Source: an uncultured Flavobacteriales bacterium (GTDB taxonomy: Bacteria > Bacteroidota > Bacteroidia > Flavobacteriales > Crocinitomicaceae). Taken from it: 64,000 nucleotides of DNA. Numbering within the stretch: position 1 is the stretch's first letter; each line of letters opens with the position of its first letter. The notes beneath the pieces were generated by a model, which ran no database searches, was not told the origin of the DNA, and saw only the letters and a list, made by a program, of their open reading frames with translations. Positions 53,354 to 62,692 of the stretch are shown in pieces. The translations under genes and the position numbers were made by a program. Where the stretch lies: positions 1 through 64,000 of the forward strand of contig CAMLLB010000010.1 of the NCBI GenBank assembly GCA_946480815.1, given 5' to 3'.

Positions 53354-55279
53354 ATGTCGGTATCACAATTACTGCCTTTGATTCTTTTGCTTCCATTAAT
53401 TGGAGCGTTTATTAACGGTACAATCGGAAAATCACTTTCAAAAGTGGTGGTAGGAACGATCGGGACCGGTGTTATGGCGATTTCGTTTGTCCTTGCTTTG
53501 ATGGCTTTTATGAGCGTTCAGCACGGAGAACCGGTAACCGTTCATTTGTTCACGATGATCAAAACGAGCTCATTTTCTTTGAATGCACGCTTGTTTGCAG
53601 ATAACTTATCCATGTGGATGACTTTGATCGTAACGGGAGTCGGAACATTGATCCACTTGTTCTCCATGGGTTATATGAAACACGATGCTGGATATTACAA
53701 GTTCTTTGTATACCTGAATCTCTTCATCTTTGCCATGTTGACCCTGGTACTTGGAAGCAATTACTTCATGTTGTTCTTCGGATGGGAAGGTGTAGGTATC
53801 TGCTCTTATTTATTGATCGGTTTCTGGTACCAGGATTTCAAAAATACATTGGCTGCAAGAAAAGCATTCATCATGAACCGTATCGGGGATTTGGGATTGT
53901 TGGTAGGATTGTTCTTAATCCTTGGAAAATTCGGAACGCTGGAATATGCGGAAGTTGCGAAAGCAGTGATGGCAGAAGGATTTGAGATCTCTGAAATGCT
54001 GATCTTCGGAATTACGATCTGTTTATTCATCGGTGCAACCGGAAAATCTGCTCAGATTCCATTGTTCACCTGGTTACCGGATGCGATGGCAGGACCAACT
54101 CCGGTTTCAGCTTTGATCCACGCAGCTACGATGGTAACGGCAGGTATTTTCTTAACGGTTCGTTCTAACTTCCTGTACGAACTGGAAGGAGCACATGTCG
54201 TGAAAGAAATCATTCTATATGTCGGTCTGGCAACTTCGATTATTGCGGCCTTCATCGCCATGCGTCAGAATGATATCAAAAAAATATTGGCTTATTCAAC
54301 AGTTTCCCAGCTGGGAATGTTGTTCGTAGCATTGGGAATGGGAGCTTACACGGCAGCCATGTTCCACGTTACGACTCACGCATTTTTCAAAGCATTGTTG
54401 TTCTTAGGTTCGGGAAGTGTGATCCATGCGATGTCTGATGAACAGGATATCCGCAAAATGGGTGGATTGCGCAAGAAGATTCCGGTTACACACATGACAT
54501 TCCTGATCGGTACTTTGGCAATTTCCGGTATTCCTTTGTTGTCAGGTTTCTATTCGAAAGATGAGATCATTGGTCACGCATTCGGAGACAATAAGTTTGT
54601 TTTCGGAGCATTGATGTTCAGTTCAGCATTAACAGCAATTTACATGTTCCGTTTGTACTTCGTTACTTTCTACGGAAAATTCAGAGGAACACACGAACAG
54701 GAGCATCATTTGCATGAAGGGCCTGCATCTATGACATTGCCTTTGATCATTTTGGCTATCCTTTCTGTTTTCGGTGGATTGTTGAATTTACCGGGAGGTT
54801 TCTTACACGAGGGAACACATTGGCTGTCGCATTATTATGCGCACAATGTAGCCGGCGACGGAATGAAAGTAGCCGAACATGGTGATACATCCATGACCTT
54901 GATCTTAATGTGTATTGCAGGTGCAATGGCAGTTGTAATTGCCGGAATTACCTACACGGTCTATGTGACTAAAAACAGCATTCCGAAAGAAGACGACCAA
55001 TTGAAAGGTTGGGAAAAGGCTTCTGCTATGAAATTATACTTCGACGAGATCTACGATTTCTTATTCGTGAGACCGGTTCTTTGGATTTCTGAAAAAGGAG
55101 CACATTATTTCGAAGGAGCATTCCTGCACCGCGGAGTAGTAACTATCGGGAAAGTGATTGGAAAATCAGGTGATTTGGTTCGCAAGATCCAAACAGGAAG
55201 AACCGATAACTACATTTTGTGGATGGTTTTCGGAATCATCGGGTTGATCGTTTATTACATTATCTATTATAAAAACTAA
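53354..55279 (+). CDS. nuoL: NADH-quinone oxidoreductase subunit L
   Basis: A 641-residue antiporter-like proton-pumping subunit. FFGWEGVGICSYLLIGFWY, WLPDAMAGPTPVSALIHAATMVTAGIFL and THAFFKALLFLGSGSVIHAM are signature segments, with the pump lysines and histidines in place. The C-terminal part ends with the lateral helix region, as expected. Length is close to standard. Confidence 0.97.
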   Translation: MSVSQLLPLILLLPLIGAFINGTIGKSLSKVVVGTIGTGVMAISFVLALMAFMSVQHGEPVTVHLFTMIKTSSFSLNARLFADNLSMWMTLIVTGVGTLIHLFSMGYMKHDAGYYKFFVYLNLFIFAMLTLVLGSNYFMLFFGWEGVGICSYLLIGFWYQDFKNTLAARKAFIMNRIGDLGLLVGLFLILGKFGTLEYAEVAKAVMAEGFEISEMLIFGITICLFIGATGKSAQIPLFTWLPDAMAGPTPVSALIHAATMVTAGIFLTVRSNFLYELEGAHVVKEIILYVGLATSIIAAFIAMRQNDIKKILAYSTVSQLGMLFVALGMGAYTAAMFHVTTHAFFKALLFLGSGSVIHAMSDEQDIRKMGGLRKKIPVTHMTFLIGTLAISGIPLLSGFYSKDEIIGHAFGDNKFVFGALMFSSALTAIYMFRLYFVTFYGKFRGTHEQEHHLHEGPASMTLPLIILAILSVFGGLLNLPGGFLHEGTHWLSHYYAHNVAGDGMKVAEHGDTSMTLILMCIAGAMAVVIAGITYTVYVTKNSIPKEDDQLKGWEKASAMKLYFDEIYDFLFVRPVLWISEKGAHYFEGAFLHRGVVTIGKVIGKSGDLVRKIQTGRTDNYILWMVFGIIGLIVYYIIYYKN

Positions 55280-55282
55280 TAC

Positions 55283-56719
55283 GTGGAACTACTTTTATTT
55301 ATACTACCAGTTTTCTTTGCGTTATCGGTATTGATTATCCCGAAACAGGGAGTTCGTGCTTACGGAATTATCGGTTCGCTTGCCGTTTTAGGTGTTGTAA
55401 TAGCGTGTATGATGCAATACAGCAACGATGGAACAGTGCATTTGTTTGCAAATAAACCATGGCTTGCAGGAATTACCCTGAGCTTCGGCTACGATGGAAT
55501 TTCCTTAATGATGTTGTTATTGACAGCAGTATTGGTTCCATTGGTCCTGGTTTCCAACTTCAAAAATGAATTGGCCGAGAACCGCTTGTTTACAAGCATG
55601 GTTTTCTTTATGCAATTAGGATTGATCGGAGTGTTCATTTCAATGGACGGATTGTGGTTCTACATTTTCTGGGAAATCACGTTAATTCCAATTTTCTTAA
55701 TTTCCTGGTGGTTTGGAGCTCCGGAAAGAAAAGCGGCCTTAATGAAATTCTTCATCTATACATTCGTAGGATCTCTTGCAATGCTTGCTGCATTGATCGG
55801 AATTAAGGTAAATGCCCCTTCTTTTTACATTGAGGATTTGAAAGCAGTTGTCTTTACTTCTAAAACAGCTTGTTGGTTGGCACTTGGTTTCTTCTTGGCA
55901 TTTGCTATTAAAATCCCGGTTTTCCCGTTCCATACCTGGCAGCCTGATACGTATACGAAGTCACCGATGGCCGGAACGATGTTGCTTTCTGGTATCATGT
56001 TGAAAATGGCTTTGTACGGAATGATCCGCTGGATGATCCCGTTATTCCCGGAAGCAGTTCATTGCCTTCAATGGCCAGTAATCATTCTTGCCACGATCGG
56101 AGTTGTTTACGGTGCGGTTATCGCGATCAAACAAAAAGATATGAAGCGCGTATTTGCATTTGCTTCCATGTCTCACGTCGGATTAATCGCTGCGGCAATC
56201 ATGGTTTGGGATTTTGATGCATTGTCAGGAAGCATGGTACAGATTGTAAACCACGGTTTGGTGGCTGTGGGATTGTTCTTAGCAGTTGAAATTATTGAGC
56301 GCAGAACAGGAACGAGAAACCTGGATGAATTGGGAGGATTTGCGAAGCAGGCTCCGAAATTCGCCTTCTGGTTCGCTGCTTTAGCTTTTGCTTCTGTTTC
56401 GGTTCCGTTAACGAGCGGTTTCATTGGTGAATTCTTAATGTTGAAAGGATTGGTTCAGTTTGATATGATCGTTGGAATTGTTGCAGGAACAACTTTGATC
56501 CTTGGAGCGGTATATACCTTCAGAGCTTACCAGTTGAGCATGTACGGTCCGGTGACAAGAGATCAGTTTGCCGATTTGCATTGGTCTGAATTACTTGTTT
56601 TGGCAGTAATCATTATCGCAGTAGTGATCTTAGGAGTTTATCCCGCATTGATCACGGATTTCGTAAATCCAAGTTTAAAAATAGTATTAGAAACAGTTTC
56701 AACACCTTCAGGTTTATAA
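55283..56719 (+). CDS. nuoM: NADH-quinone oxidoreductase subunit M
   Basis: A 478-residue proton-pumping subunit starting at GTG, three bases after nuoL. FWEITLIPIFLISWWFGA, FPFHTWQPDTYTKSPMAGTMLLSGIMLKMALYGMIRW and MSHVGLIAAAIMVW are diagnostic; no in-frame ATG comes before the conserved membrane start. Length is typical. Confidence 0.97.
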   Translation: MELLLFILPVFFALSVLIIPKQGVRAYGIIGSLAVLGVVIACMMQYSNDGTVHLFANKPWLAGITLSFGYDGISLMMLLLTAVLVPLVLVSNFKNELAENRLFTSMVFFMQLGLIGVFISMDGLWFYIFWEITLIPIFLISWWFGAPERKAALMKFFIYTFVGSLAMLAALIGIKVNAPSFYIEDLKAVVFTSKTACWLALGFFLAFAIKIPVFPFHTWQPDTYTKSPMAGTMLLSGIMLKMALYGMIRWMIPLFPEAVHCLQWPVIILATIGVVYGAVIAIKQKDMKRVFAFASMSHVGLIAAAIMVWDFDALSGSMVQIVNHGLVAVGLFLAVEIIERRTGTRNLDELGGFAKQAPKFAFWFAALAFASVSVPLTSGFIGEFLMLKGLVQFDMIVGIVAGTTLILGAVYTFRAYQLSMYGPVTRDQFADLHWSELLVLAVIIIAVVILGVYPALITDFVNPSLKIVLETVSTPSGL

Positions 56720-56720
56720 T

Positions 56721-58103
56721 ATGGATGCATTATTAATTGTTTTTGCCAGTGGATTGATTTCCTTATTTGCTGCTTTTGCAAAGAAACCTTGGTTAGTTGT
56801 TGGCTCTGCTATGGCAGGTTTGTTGGCTGCTATTATCGTAATTATCGGGCAACTTCAAACAGGAAAGGCATTTTTTGACTTCCTGAAATACGAAGGATTG
56901 GCTTTTGATGAGTTTGCTCTGCTTTTCAGTTTAGCTATTTGCGTTTTGACTTTATTGATTGTTGGTATCGGATACGAACGATTTAAAGAAAACCCGGTTC
57001 ATACCGGTGAATATATCGGTTTGTTGTTGTTCTCTGCAACAGGTGCAATGATTATGACGGCGTATACGGACATGTTTATGTTCTTCCTGGGATTAGAGAT
57101 CCTTTCCATTCCGATTTACGTAATGGCGGGAAGTAACAAAGCGGATGTACGCTCTTCGGAAGCATCGTTGAAATATTTCCTTACAGGTTCATTCGCTACG
57201 GGAATTTTCCTGTTCGGTTTGGCATGGATGTATGGTGCAACCGGAACATTCAAACTTCAGGAAATCCAAATGAAGATTACTGAAATGGATACTTTAAGCC
57301 CGATTTTGATGATTGGTGTCTTATTGATCATGGCTTCGTTTATTTTCAAAGTGGGTGCCGCACCTTTCCATTTCTGGAGTCCGGATGTATATGACGGAGC
57401 GCCACCGGCAGTAACCGGTTTCATGGCATCTGTTGTGAAGATCGCAGCATTCTACGCATTCCTGAAAATGTTTGCTATCTGTTTCGGACAAGGTGAACTA
57501 TTTATGTTCTGGAAAGATGCATTGATCGTCATGATCATCATTACCCTGTTTGTGGGGAATTTATCTGCGCTGCGCCAGGTGAAGTTCAAGCGTTTGCTGG
57601 CTTATTCTTCCATTACGCACGTAGGTTATACATTGATCCTTTTTGTATCGCAGGTTGATTACTTTTTCTCAGCAGGATTCCTGTGGTTCTACATGTTCGC
57701 TTACGGATTCTCTATTGTTGGGATCATTGCGGTTGCAATTGCGGTAAACGATCCGGAAGATCGAATCGAAGGATTGAGAGGTTTGGGGAAACGAAATCCG
57801 TTCCTGGCAATTGTAGCAATCGTGGCTTTATTGTCACTTGCAGGAATTCCGCCGACATCCGGGTTCTTCGCAAAATATATTCTCTTTACTTCAGCATGGA
57901 AAAGTGCTTCCTGGTTGGTGATCATTGCATTGATCAATTCAGGGATCAGTATTTACTACTACCTGAAAGTGCTAGTAACAATCGCTTCTCCGGCAGATCA
58001 TGAACAGGAGAAAATCAAATTGTCGCCTTTAACAATTGCTGTTTTGACTATTGCATTGGTAGGTATGCTAGGATTTAGTTTTATCCTTCCTTTGCTTAAC
58101 TAA
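56721..58103 (+). CDS. nuoN: NADH-quinone oxidoreductase subunit N
   Basis: A 460-residue antiporter-like membrane subunit closing the operon. FFLGLEILSIPIYVMAGSN, APFHFWSPDVYDGAPPAVTGFMASVVK and LLAYSSITHVGYTLI are family signatures. It starts one base after nuoM. No clear terminator was found after it; the next gene starts 58 bases later. Confidence 0.96.
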   Translation: MDALLIVFASGLISLFAAFAKKPWLVVGSAMAGLLAAIIVIIGQLQTGKAFFDFLKYEGLAFDEFALLFSLAICVLTLLIVGIGYERFKENPVHTGEYIGLLLFSATGAMIMTAYTDMFMFFLGLEILSIPIYVMAGSNKADVRSSEASLKYFLTGSFATGIFLFGLAWMYGATGTFKLQEIQMKITEMDTLSPILMIGVLLIMASFIFKVGAAPFHFWSPDVYDGAPPAVTGFMASVVKIAAFYAFLKMFAICFGQGELFMFWKDALIVMIIITLFVGNLSALRQVKFKRLLAYSSITHVGYTLILFVSQVDYFFSAGFLWFYMFAYGFSIVGIIAVAIAVNDPEDRIEGLRGLGKRNPFLAIVAIVALLSLAGIPPTSGFFAKYILFTSAWKSASWLVIIALINSGISIYYYLKVLVTIASPADHEQEKIKLSPLTIAVLTIALVGMLGFSFILPLLN

Positions 58104-58161
58104 GATTCCAAATTTTCTTAAAATAGTAGCTATGCTTCGAAATTCACGCCATTTTTGTGCT

Positions 58162-59073
58162 ATGTTTTTGAAGTATAGCTTTTTTTTATTTCTTCTTTTT
58201 ACCGTATTCCAATCTTCCGCACAACTTATAGAGAATACAAAGGGTATCGCATTTACAGATATTCCTTTTTTCAATACGCATTTTGTCAAAGGAAGCAAGA
58301 TCAAGGAAATTCATGGCAAGTTTACCTTTAAGAAACAGGGAGACATCATGCGTGAATCGAATTATGTATACGTATTTAATTTCGATACACTCGGAAACCT
58401 GGTAAGACATTATCAGACTTCCAAAGGTGATCAGATGACGGATACCAATGTTCGTTTTTACGATTATACAGCTGATGGAAGAATGGTACGGAAAAGGATC
58501 AGCCAAAGACGGGGATTCCTTTCAACTTATTATTCGTATAACTCCGAGGGACAAATCGTGAAAGAAGAGGTTTACCGGGATATTGATACAATGAACAGTA
58601 TTTTGAAGCCCTCGATTGAGCGAAGCTTGCTTTGGAATACGGAAACAATGGAGTATCAAATGTACGAGGGGCAGTATAAGAAAAAGGTATTCAACAGTTA
58701 TGGAAATCAGTACCTGGAAGTAACCAAATACAAGGATAGTTTGGGATATTTGGCGCGTGAAGAGGAACTATTTACTATTACCGGAAACAGGCTTACTACC
58801 AAATACAGCTATTCGGATAAAGGATTGATAGAAAAGGTTTGTGTCTATAAGAATACAGATCCGGTCCCGGTTTCCGAATGTCGCTATACGTATGATACTT
58901 TTGGAAACCTGCAGTCGAAATTGATTTATAAAGATGGTGTTTTTGTTACGGAATATCAGATTATTTACAGCGGATTAACCGGCTTGTTGTATTCCATCAT
59001 CATTAGAGAAGTGAGTAGTAATTTTATCTCCATCATTCGTTTTTCAGAACCTACTTTCTGGGATAAGCCTTGA
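58162..59073 (+). CDS. Exported YD-repeat-like protein
   Basis: The frame opens at 58132; the ATG at 58162 starts directly at a signal peptide (MFLKYSFFLFLLFTVFQSSAQ), so I prefer it (303 residues). The body repeats a Y-x-Y...G-x-L pattern like that of RHS/YD repeats: YDYTADGRMVRKR, YSYNSEGQIVKEEVY, YSYSDKGLIEKV and YTYDTFGNLQSKLIYKDG. It is too short to form a full RHS shell and has no T9SS sorting domain. The function is unknown. It is not part of complex I despite its position 58 bases after nuoN. Confidence 0.7.
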   Translation: MFLKYSFFLFLLFTVFQSSAQLIENTKGIAFTDIPFFNTHFVKGSKIKEIHGKFTFKKQGDIMRESNYVYVFNFDTLGNLVRHYQTSKGDQMTDTNVRFYDYTADGRMVRKRISQRRGFLSTYYSYNSEGQIVKEEVYRDIDTMNSILKPSIERSLLWNTETMEYQMYEGQYKKKVFNSYGNQYLEVTKYKDSLGYLAREEELFTITGNRLTTKYSYSDKGLIEKVCVYKNTDPVPVSECRYTYDTFGNLQSKLIYKDGVFVTEYQIIYSGLTGLLYSIIIREVSSNFISIIRFSEPTFWDKP

Positions 59074-59123
59074 GTTTAACTACAATAGAAGACGCGAATA
59101 TATTCTTCTTTGATTGATCTGCA

Positions 59124-59160
59124 TACTTCCTCCCCCTTTGGAGGGGGACCAAGGGGGAGG
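59124..59160. repeat. C-rich/G-rich palindromic intergenic repeat, copy 2
   Basis: ACTTCCTCCCCCTTTGGAG and GGGGACCAAGGGGGAGG form the compact version of the 6684 repeat. It lies in the gap between the convergent genes at 59073 and 59248. Confidence 0.85.
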
Positions 59161-59185
59161 ATAAAACCATTATCTTTTTTCAAAC

Positions 59186-59214
59186 AAAAATCCCCTCCAC
59201 CGCAGCAGAAGGGA
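59186..59214 (-). terminator. Rho-independent terminator for the MORN/YwqK gene
   Basis: On the minus strand TCCCTTC pairs with GAGGGGA (one G-T pair) and is followed by TTTTT, 34 bases after the gene. Confidence 0.75.
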
Positions 59215-59247
59215 CTTCCTTTATATTAATTTATTCTTGGTTGGCTT

Positions 59248-60126
59248 TTATAATTGTCCATCAGAATGGTATACACCACCTTTATAGACTTTCACTTTCA
59301 GAAGGATTCCATCATTGTCATAGACATACACTTTACCGTCCCAAAGCGCCCCGTTTTTAAATTCTCCATCCTGCCAGATTTCTCCGTCACCGTTGTATAC
59401 TTTGTTATAACCGTTTGGAGCCCATTTCACACCTTGTGTTTTCGGTGTTCCACTAATAGCAGGAGCCTTTTCTTTGGATTGTCCCGGATCTTTTACTTTC
59501 ACCATCGGGTGAACAGGATCTTTTGCCTCGGATCTTGTTTGGTTACCTGAACCATCGTAGTAAGAGATTTCTTTTACGTCACCATTTTCATAGTAGCGTA
59601 CAGCTTTTCCTGAAATCACACCATTATTGGAATCGTATTCGTATTCCAACTGTCCGTTTGGATAATAGTAACGGATCTTACCGTTTTCTTTTCCAATTTC
59701 GTTGTATTTTCCCTGGTACGAAGGTTGGCCGTTTTCATAATAACGAATCAGGGAATCTTTATAGATATTCTTTTCAAAATTTCCTCTTTCTTTTGGCTGT
59801 CCATTTGCCCAATAGCGCGTGAACTGTCCTTTCGGGCGGTTGTTTTCGTAATTTCCTTTAAGAGACGGAGTCATTCCATCCGTATGGTATTTAATCCAAA
59901 TGCCTTCTTTGCGGTCATCAACGTACTTTCCTTCCTCTACTTTACCGTTTGCGGGAACACCGGAATCAGGACGGTCTTTACCGTAGTAAATCCACTTGCC
60001 CTGCTTTCTTCCTTTTTCATCTGTAACATTCAGCTTGCCATCCTGATCCGTGGTAGGGGATGCTTTGGCAGTCATAAGTAGTGACAGGAAAAAAACAACA
60101 AGTCCGATTTGTTTATACTTCCACAT
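59248..60126 (-). CDS. Exported MORN/YwqK-type repeat protein
   Basis: The frame opens at 60192, but the ATG at 60126 gives a standard signal peptide (MWKYKQIGLVVFFLSLLMTA, ending KASP), so I use it (292 residues). The body consists of about seven MORN_2-type repeats such as GKWIYYG, EGIWIKYHTDG, GQFTRYWANGQPKERGNF, SLIRYYENGQPSYQGKYN and GKIRYYYPNGQLEYEY. Databases often call such proteins YwqK-family antitoxins, but this one is exported and has no toxin partner, so a toxin-antitoxin role is unlikely. It may bind surface or cell-wall partners. Confidence 0.8.
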   Translation of the reverse strand: MWKYKQIGLVVFFLSLLMTAKASPTTDQDGKLNVTDEKGRKQGKWIYYGKDRPDSGVPANGKVEEGKYVDDRKEGIWIKYHTDGMTPSLKGNYENNRPKGQFTRYWANGQPKERGNFEKNIYKDSLIRYYENGQPSYQGKYNEIGKENGKIRYYYPNGQLEYEYDSNNGVISGKAVRYYENGDVKEISYYDGSGNQTRSEAKDPVHPMVKVKDPGQSKEKAPAISGTPKTQGVKWAPNGYNKVYNGDGEIWQDGEFKNGALWDGKVYVYDNDGILLKVKVYKGGVYHSDGQL

Positions 60127-60260
60127 GTTTTGAATTAGTTTTGTAGCGCATTCTAAAGATAGAATTATTTTGTTACAGTTACCTAAATCCATACAAAATT
60201 TCGCTGAAGTGCTTTTTTTCTTCGATTAACAATGAACAGTTTGATTATTTTAAACGTTAA

Positions 60261-61193
60261 CTACAAATTATTTAACATTTCGTTAGTTGTTTTGTCCAGA
60301 TCGTAACGTTCTTTCCAGCCCCAATTTTCCCGCGCAGCCGTATCATCAATTGATGCAGGCCAGGAATCAGCGATTGCCTGCCTGAAATCAGGTTCGTAAG
60401 TTATTGTAAACGAAGGGATTATTTTTTGGATGCTCTCAAAAATCTGCTTCGGGGTGAAACTCAATGCCGAAAGATTATAACTCGAACGAATTTTTACTTT
60501 TTCAGCAGGTGCTTCCATCAATTCAATCGTCGCACGAATGGCGTCGTCCATAAACATCATAGGAAGTGCCGTATCTTCTTTTAAGAAACAAGTGAAATGT
60601 TCTCCGGCCTTTGCCTTGTAGTAAATATCTACTGCATAATCTGTAGTACCGCCTCCCGGTAAACTTTTATAAGAAATCAATCCAGGGTAACGGATACTGC
60701 GAACATCTACTCCAAACTTATTGTAATAATATTCACACCATCTTTCACCTGCCTGTTTCGAAATTCCGTAAACCGTGCTAGGTTCCATGACCGTATATTG
60801 CGGCGTATTGAATCGGGGAGTTGTAGGCCCGAAAACAGCGATGGATGAAGGCCAGAAGATTTTTGAAATATGTCCTTCTTTTGCAAGGTCCAAAATAATA
60901 AACAGGCTTTCCATGTTTAGTTTCCAGGCAAAATCCGGGTTTTTCTCCGCCGTAGCTGAAAGCAAAGCTGCAAGCAGGTAAACATCGGAGAATTTTTGTT
61001 CTATAATATATGCACGAACCAGGTCCTTGTTCAAAGCATCTAATTGGATATACGGTCCGTTTGAAAGATTATCAGGACATTCGTCTTTTAAATCGGCAGC
61101 GACAACATTTTGAGCACCGAATTTTTCTCTTAATGCAAGTACCAGCTCGGTACCAATTTGTCCGCAAGAACCTAAAACCAGAATTTTTTTCAT
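60261..61193 (-). CDS. L-threonine 3-dehydrogenase, short-chain (SDR) type
   Basis: I use the ATG at 61193, which gives MKKILVLGSCGQIGTEL directly (310 residues). GSCGQIG is the NAD-binding loop; the catalytic Y and K sit in STVYGISKQAGE (about residues 141-152), and the downstream SSIAVFGPTTPRF, GGGTTDYAVDIYYKA, LPMMFMDDAIRATIELMEAPAEKV and ADSWPASIDD match animal-type threonine dehydrogenase. It turns L-threonine into 2-amino-3-ketobutyrate. It is unlinked to kbl. A TATATTTG element lies upstream. Confidence 0.9.
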   Translation of the reverse strand: MKKILVLGSCGQIGTELVLALREKFGAQNVVAADLKDECPDNLSNGPYIQLDALNKDLVRAYIIEQKFSDVYLLAALLSATAEKNPDFAWKLNMESLFIILDLAKEGHISKIFWPSSIAVFGPTTPRFNTPQYTVMEPSTVYGISKQAGERWCEYYYNKFGVDVRSIRYPGLISYKSLPGGGTTDYAVDIYYKAKAGEHFTCFLKEDTALPMMFMDDAIRATIELMEAPAEKVKIRSSYNLSALSFTPKQIFESIQKIIPSFTITYEPDFRQAIADSWPASIDDTAARENWGWKERYDLDKTTNEMLNNL

Positions 61194-61209
61194 GGGCGCG
61201 ATTTGAGCG

Positions 61210-61217
61210 CAAATATA
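61210..61217 (-). promoter_or_regulatory. Candidate -7 element for the threonine dehydrogenase gene
   Basis: TATATTTG on the minus strand fits TANNTTTG and ends 16 bases before the ATG. No matching upstream TTG was found. Confidence 0.45.
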
Positions 61218-61296
61218 CTTTTTTTTCAACGGAATGAAAGTTTTCACTTTCGGTTAAAAACTGACAATTCTCATTTTTTATACCTCTTTTTGTCGG

Positions 61297-61304
61297 TATT
61301 TTTG
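61297..61304 (+). promoter_or_regulatory. Candidate -7 element for hmgA
   Basis: TATTTTTG fits TANNTTTG, 16 bases before a short open frame (61321) and 123 before the hmgA ATG. A long leader would result. Confidence 0.45.
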
Positions 61305-61320
61305 CGTAACTTTCAAATAC

Positions 61321-61377
61321 TATGTGGTTGGAATTGATGACAAAACTGATCTGGTTACTGATTCGGAAACCGGAATG
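61321..61377 (+). CDS. Possible 18-residue leader peptide before hmgA
   Basis: ATG TGG TTG to TGA encodes MWLELMTKLIWLLIRKPE. It lies between a promoter-like element and hmgA. It is rich in Leu and has two Trp but no Tyr or Phe codons, so a classical tyrosine attenuation leader is not supported. Chance is likely as well. Confidence 0.25.
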
Positions 61378-61427
61378 AGTTTTTGAACCTTATATGATCG
61401 AATTGTTAAAAAATAAATAAAGAAAAC

Positions 61428-62588
61428 ATGCCGTTTTACTATAACCTGGGGAAAATTCCTCCTAAAAGACATACCCAGTTCCGCAAGGAATCCGGTGATT
61501 TATACTACGAACAGTTATTCGGTACGGAAGGATTTCATGGTTTTTCGTCACTGTTATATCACGTGCACCGTCCAACGATGGTGAAATCCATCAAAGAATT
61601 GAAAGACCTGACTCCCGTTCCTGCGGTGAATAAGAACATCACTTCGCGCATGCTGAAAGGCTATAATGTGGCTCCGAAAGATGATTTTTTGGAGTCTCGT
61701 GAAATTGTTCTTTTTAATAATGATGTGAATATTGCGTTGGCGGCACCGAAAAAATCCATGCAAACCTATTTCTATAAGAATGCGGATGCAGACGAAGTGA
61801 TTTTCATCCATGAAGGAAGCGGGAAACTGAGAACGATGCTTGGAAATATTCCATTCAGCTACGGTGATTATTTGGTGATTCCCCGTGGGATGATCTATCA
61901 AATGGAGTTTGAAACGGAAAAGAACCGGTTGTTCATTGTAGAATCATTCTCTCCGATCTTAACGCCGCGCAATTACCGGAATAACTTCGGACAGTTACTG
62001 GAGCATTCACCATTCTGTGAACGTGATTTCAGAGGACCTACCGAATTGGAGACGCACGATGAATTGGGAACATTTACAATCAAGATCAAAAAGGAAAACA
62101 TGTTACATGAATTGGAATATGCTTCACATCCTTTTGATGTCGTAGGTTGGGACGGATACAATTTCCCATACGCCTTTTCGATCCATGATTTCGAACCGAT
62201 TACCGGACGTGTGCATCTACCGCCGCCGATACATCAAACATTTGAGGGACACAATTTCGTGATTTGTTCATTCGTTCCGAGAATGTATGATTACCATCCG
62301 CTTTCGATTCCAGCGCCGTACAATCACAGTAATATCGATTCCGACGAGTTGTTGTATTATGTGGATGGCGATTTCATGAGTAGAAATCATGTAGAAAAAG
62401 GATATATTTCCCTGCATCCGGGAGGAATTCCTCATGGACCGCATCCGGGTGCTTATGAAAGAAGTATCGGACAAACAGAGACAAAAGAACTGGCTGTAAT
62501 GGTGGATACTTTCAGACCTTTAAAATTAACACAGGCCGCTGTAGATATGGAAGATGATTCTTATGCGACAAGTTGGCTGGATAAGTAG
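61428..62588 (+). CDS. hmgA: Homogentisate 1,2-dioxygenase
   Basis: A 386-residue non-heme iron dioxygenase of the cupin type that opens homogentisate to maleylacetoacetate, the ring-cleaving step of tyrosine breakdown. Likely iron ligands are the His in YNHSNIDSD, the Glu in DELLYYVDGD and the His in GGIPHGPHPGAYERSIG (about residues 337-350); TKELAVMVDTFRPL closes the core. It is the shorter form found in many bacteria. hppD follows after a repeat-filled gap of 104 bases, so the two form a pathway unit. Confidence 0.93.
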   Translation: MPFYYNLGKIPPKRHTQFRKESGDLYYEQLFGTEGFHGFSSLLYHVHRPTMVKSIKELKDLTPVPAVNKNITSRMLKGYNVAPKDDFLESREIVLFNNDVNIALAAPKKSMQTYFYKNADADEVIFIHEGSGKLRTMLGNIPFSYGDYLVIPRGMIYQMEFETEKNRLFIVESFSPILTPRNYRNNFGQLLEHSPFCERDFRGPTELETHDELGTFTIKIKKENMLHELEYASHPFDVVGWDGYNFPYAFSIHDFEPITGRVHLPPPIHQTFEGHNFVICSFVPRMYDYHPLSIPAPYNHSNIDSDELLYYVDGDFMSRNHVEKGYISLHPGGIPHGPHPGAYERSIGQTETKELAVMVDTFRPLKLTQAAVDMEDDSYATSWLDK

Positions 62589-62595
62589 TTTATTA

Positions 62596-62662
62596 TTTCC
62601 CCCTTTTGAAGGGGGACTAAGGGGGGATGGTCACCCCTCTTGATCTCCCCTCAAGGGGAGAG
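62596..62662. repeat. C-rich/G-rich palindromic intergenic repeat, copy 3
   Basis: TTTCCCCCTTTTGAAGGGGG and CTCCCCTCAAGGGGAG give two hairpins, related to copies at 6684 and 59124. It fills most of the hmgA-hppD gap. Confidence 0.85.
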
Positions 62663-62692
62663 TTGGCCAGAAATTTTAATTAGATAAATATT

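Noticed and set aside
59248..60126. Toxin-antitoxin system suggested by the YwqK-like repeats
   Set aside because: No toxin gene is adjacent, and the product has a signal peptide.
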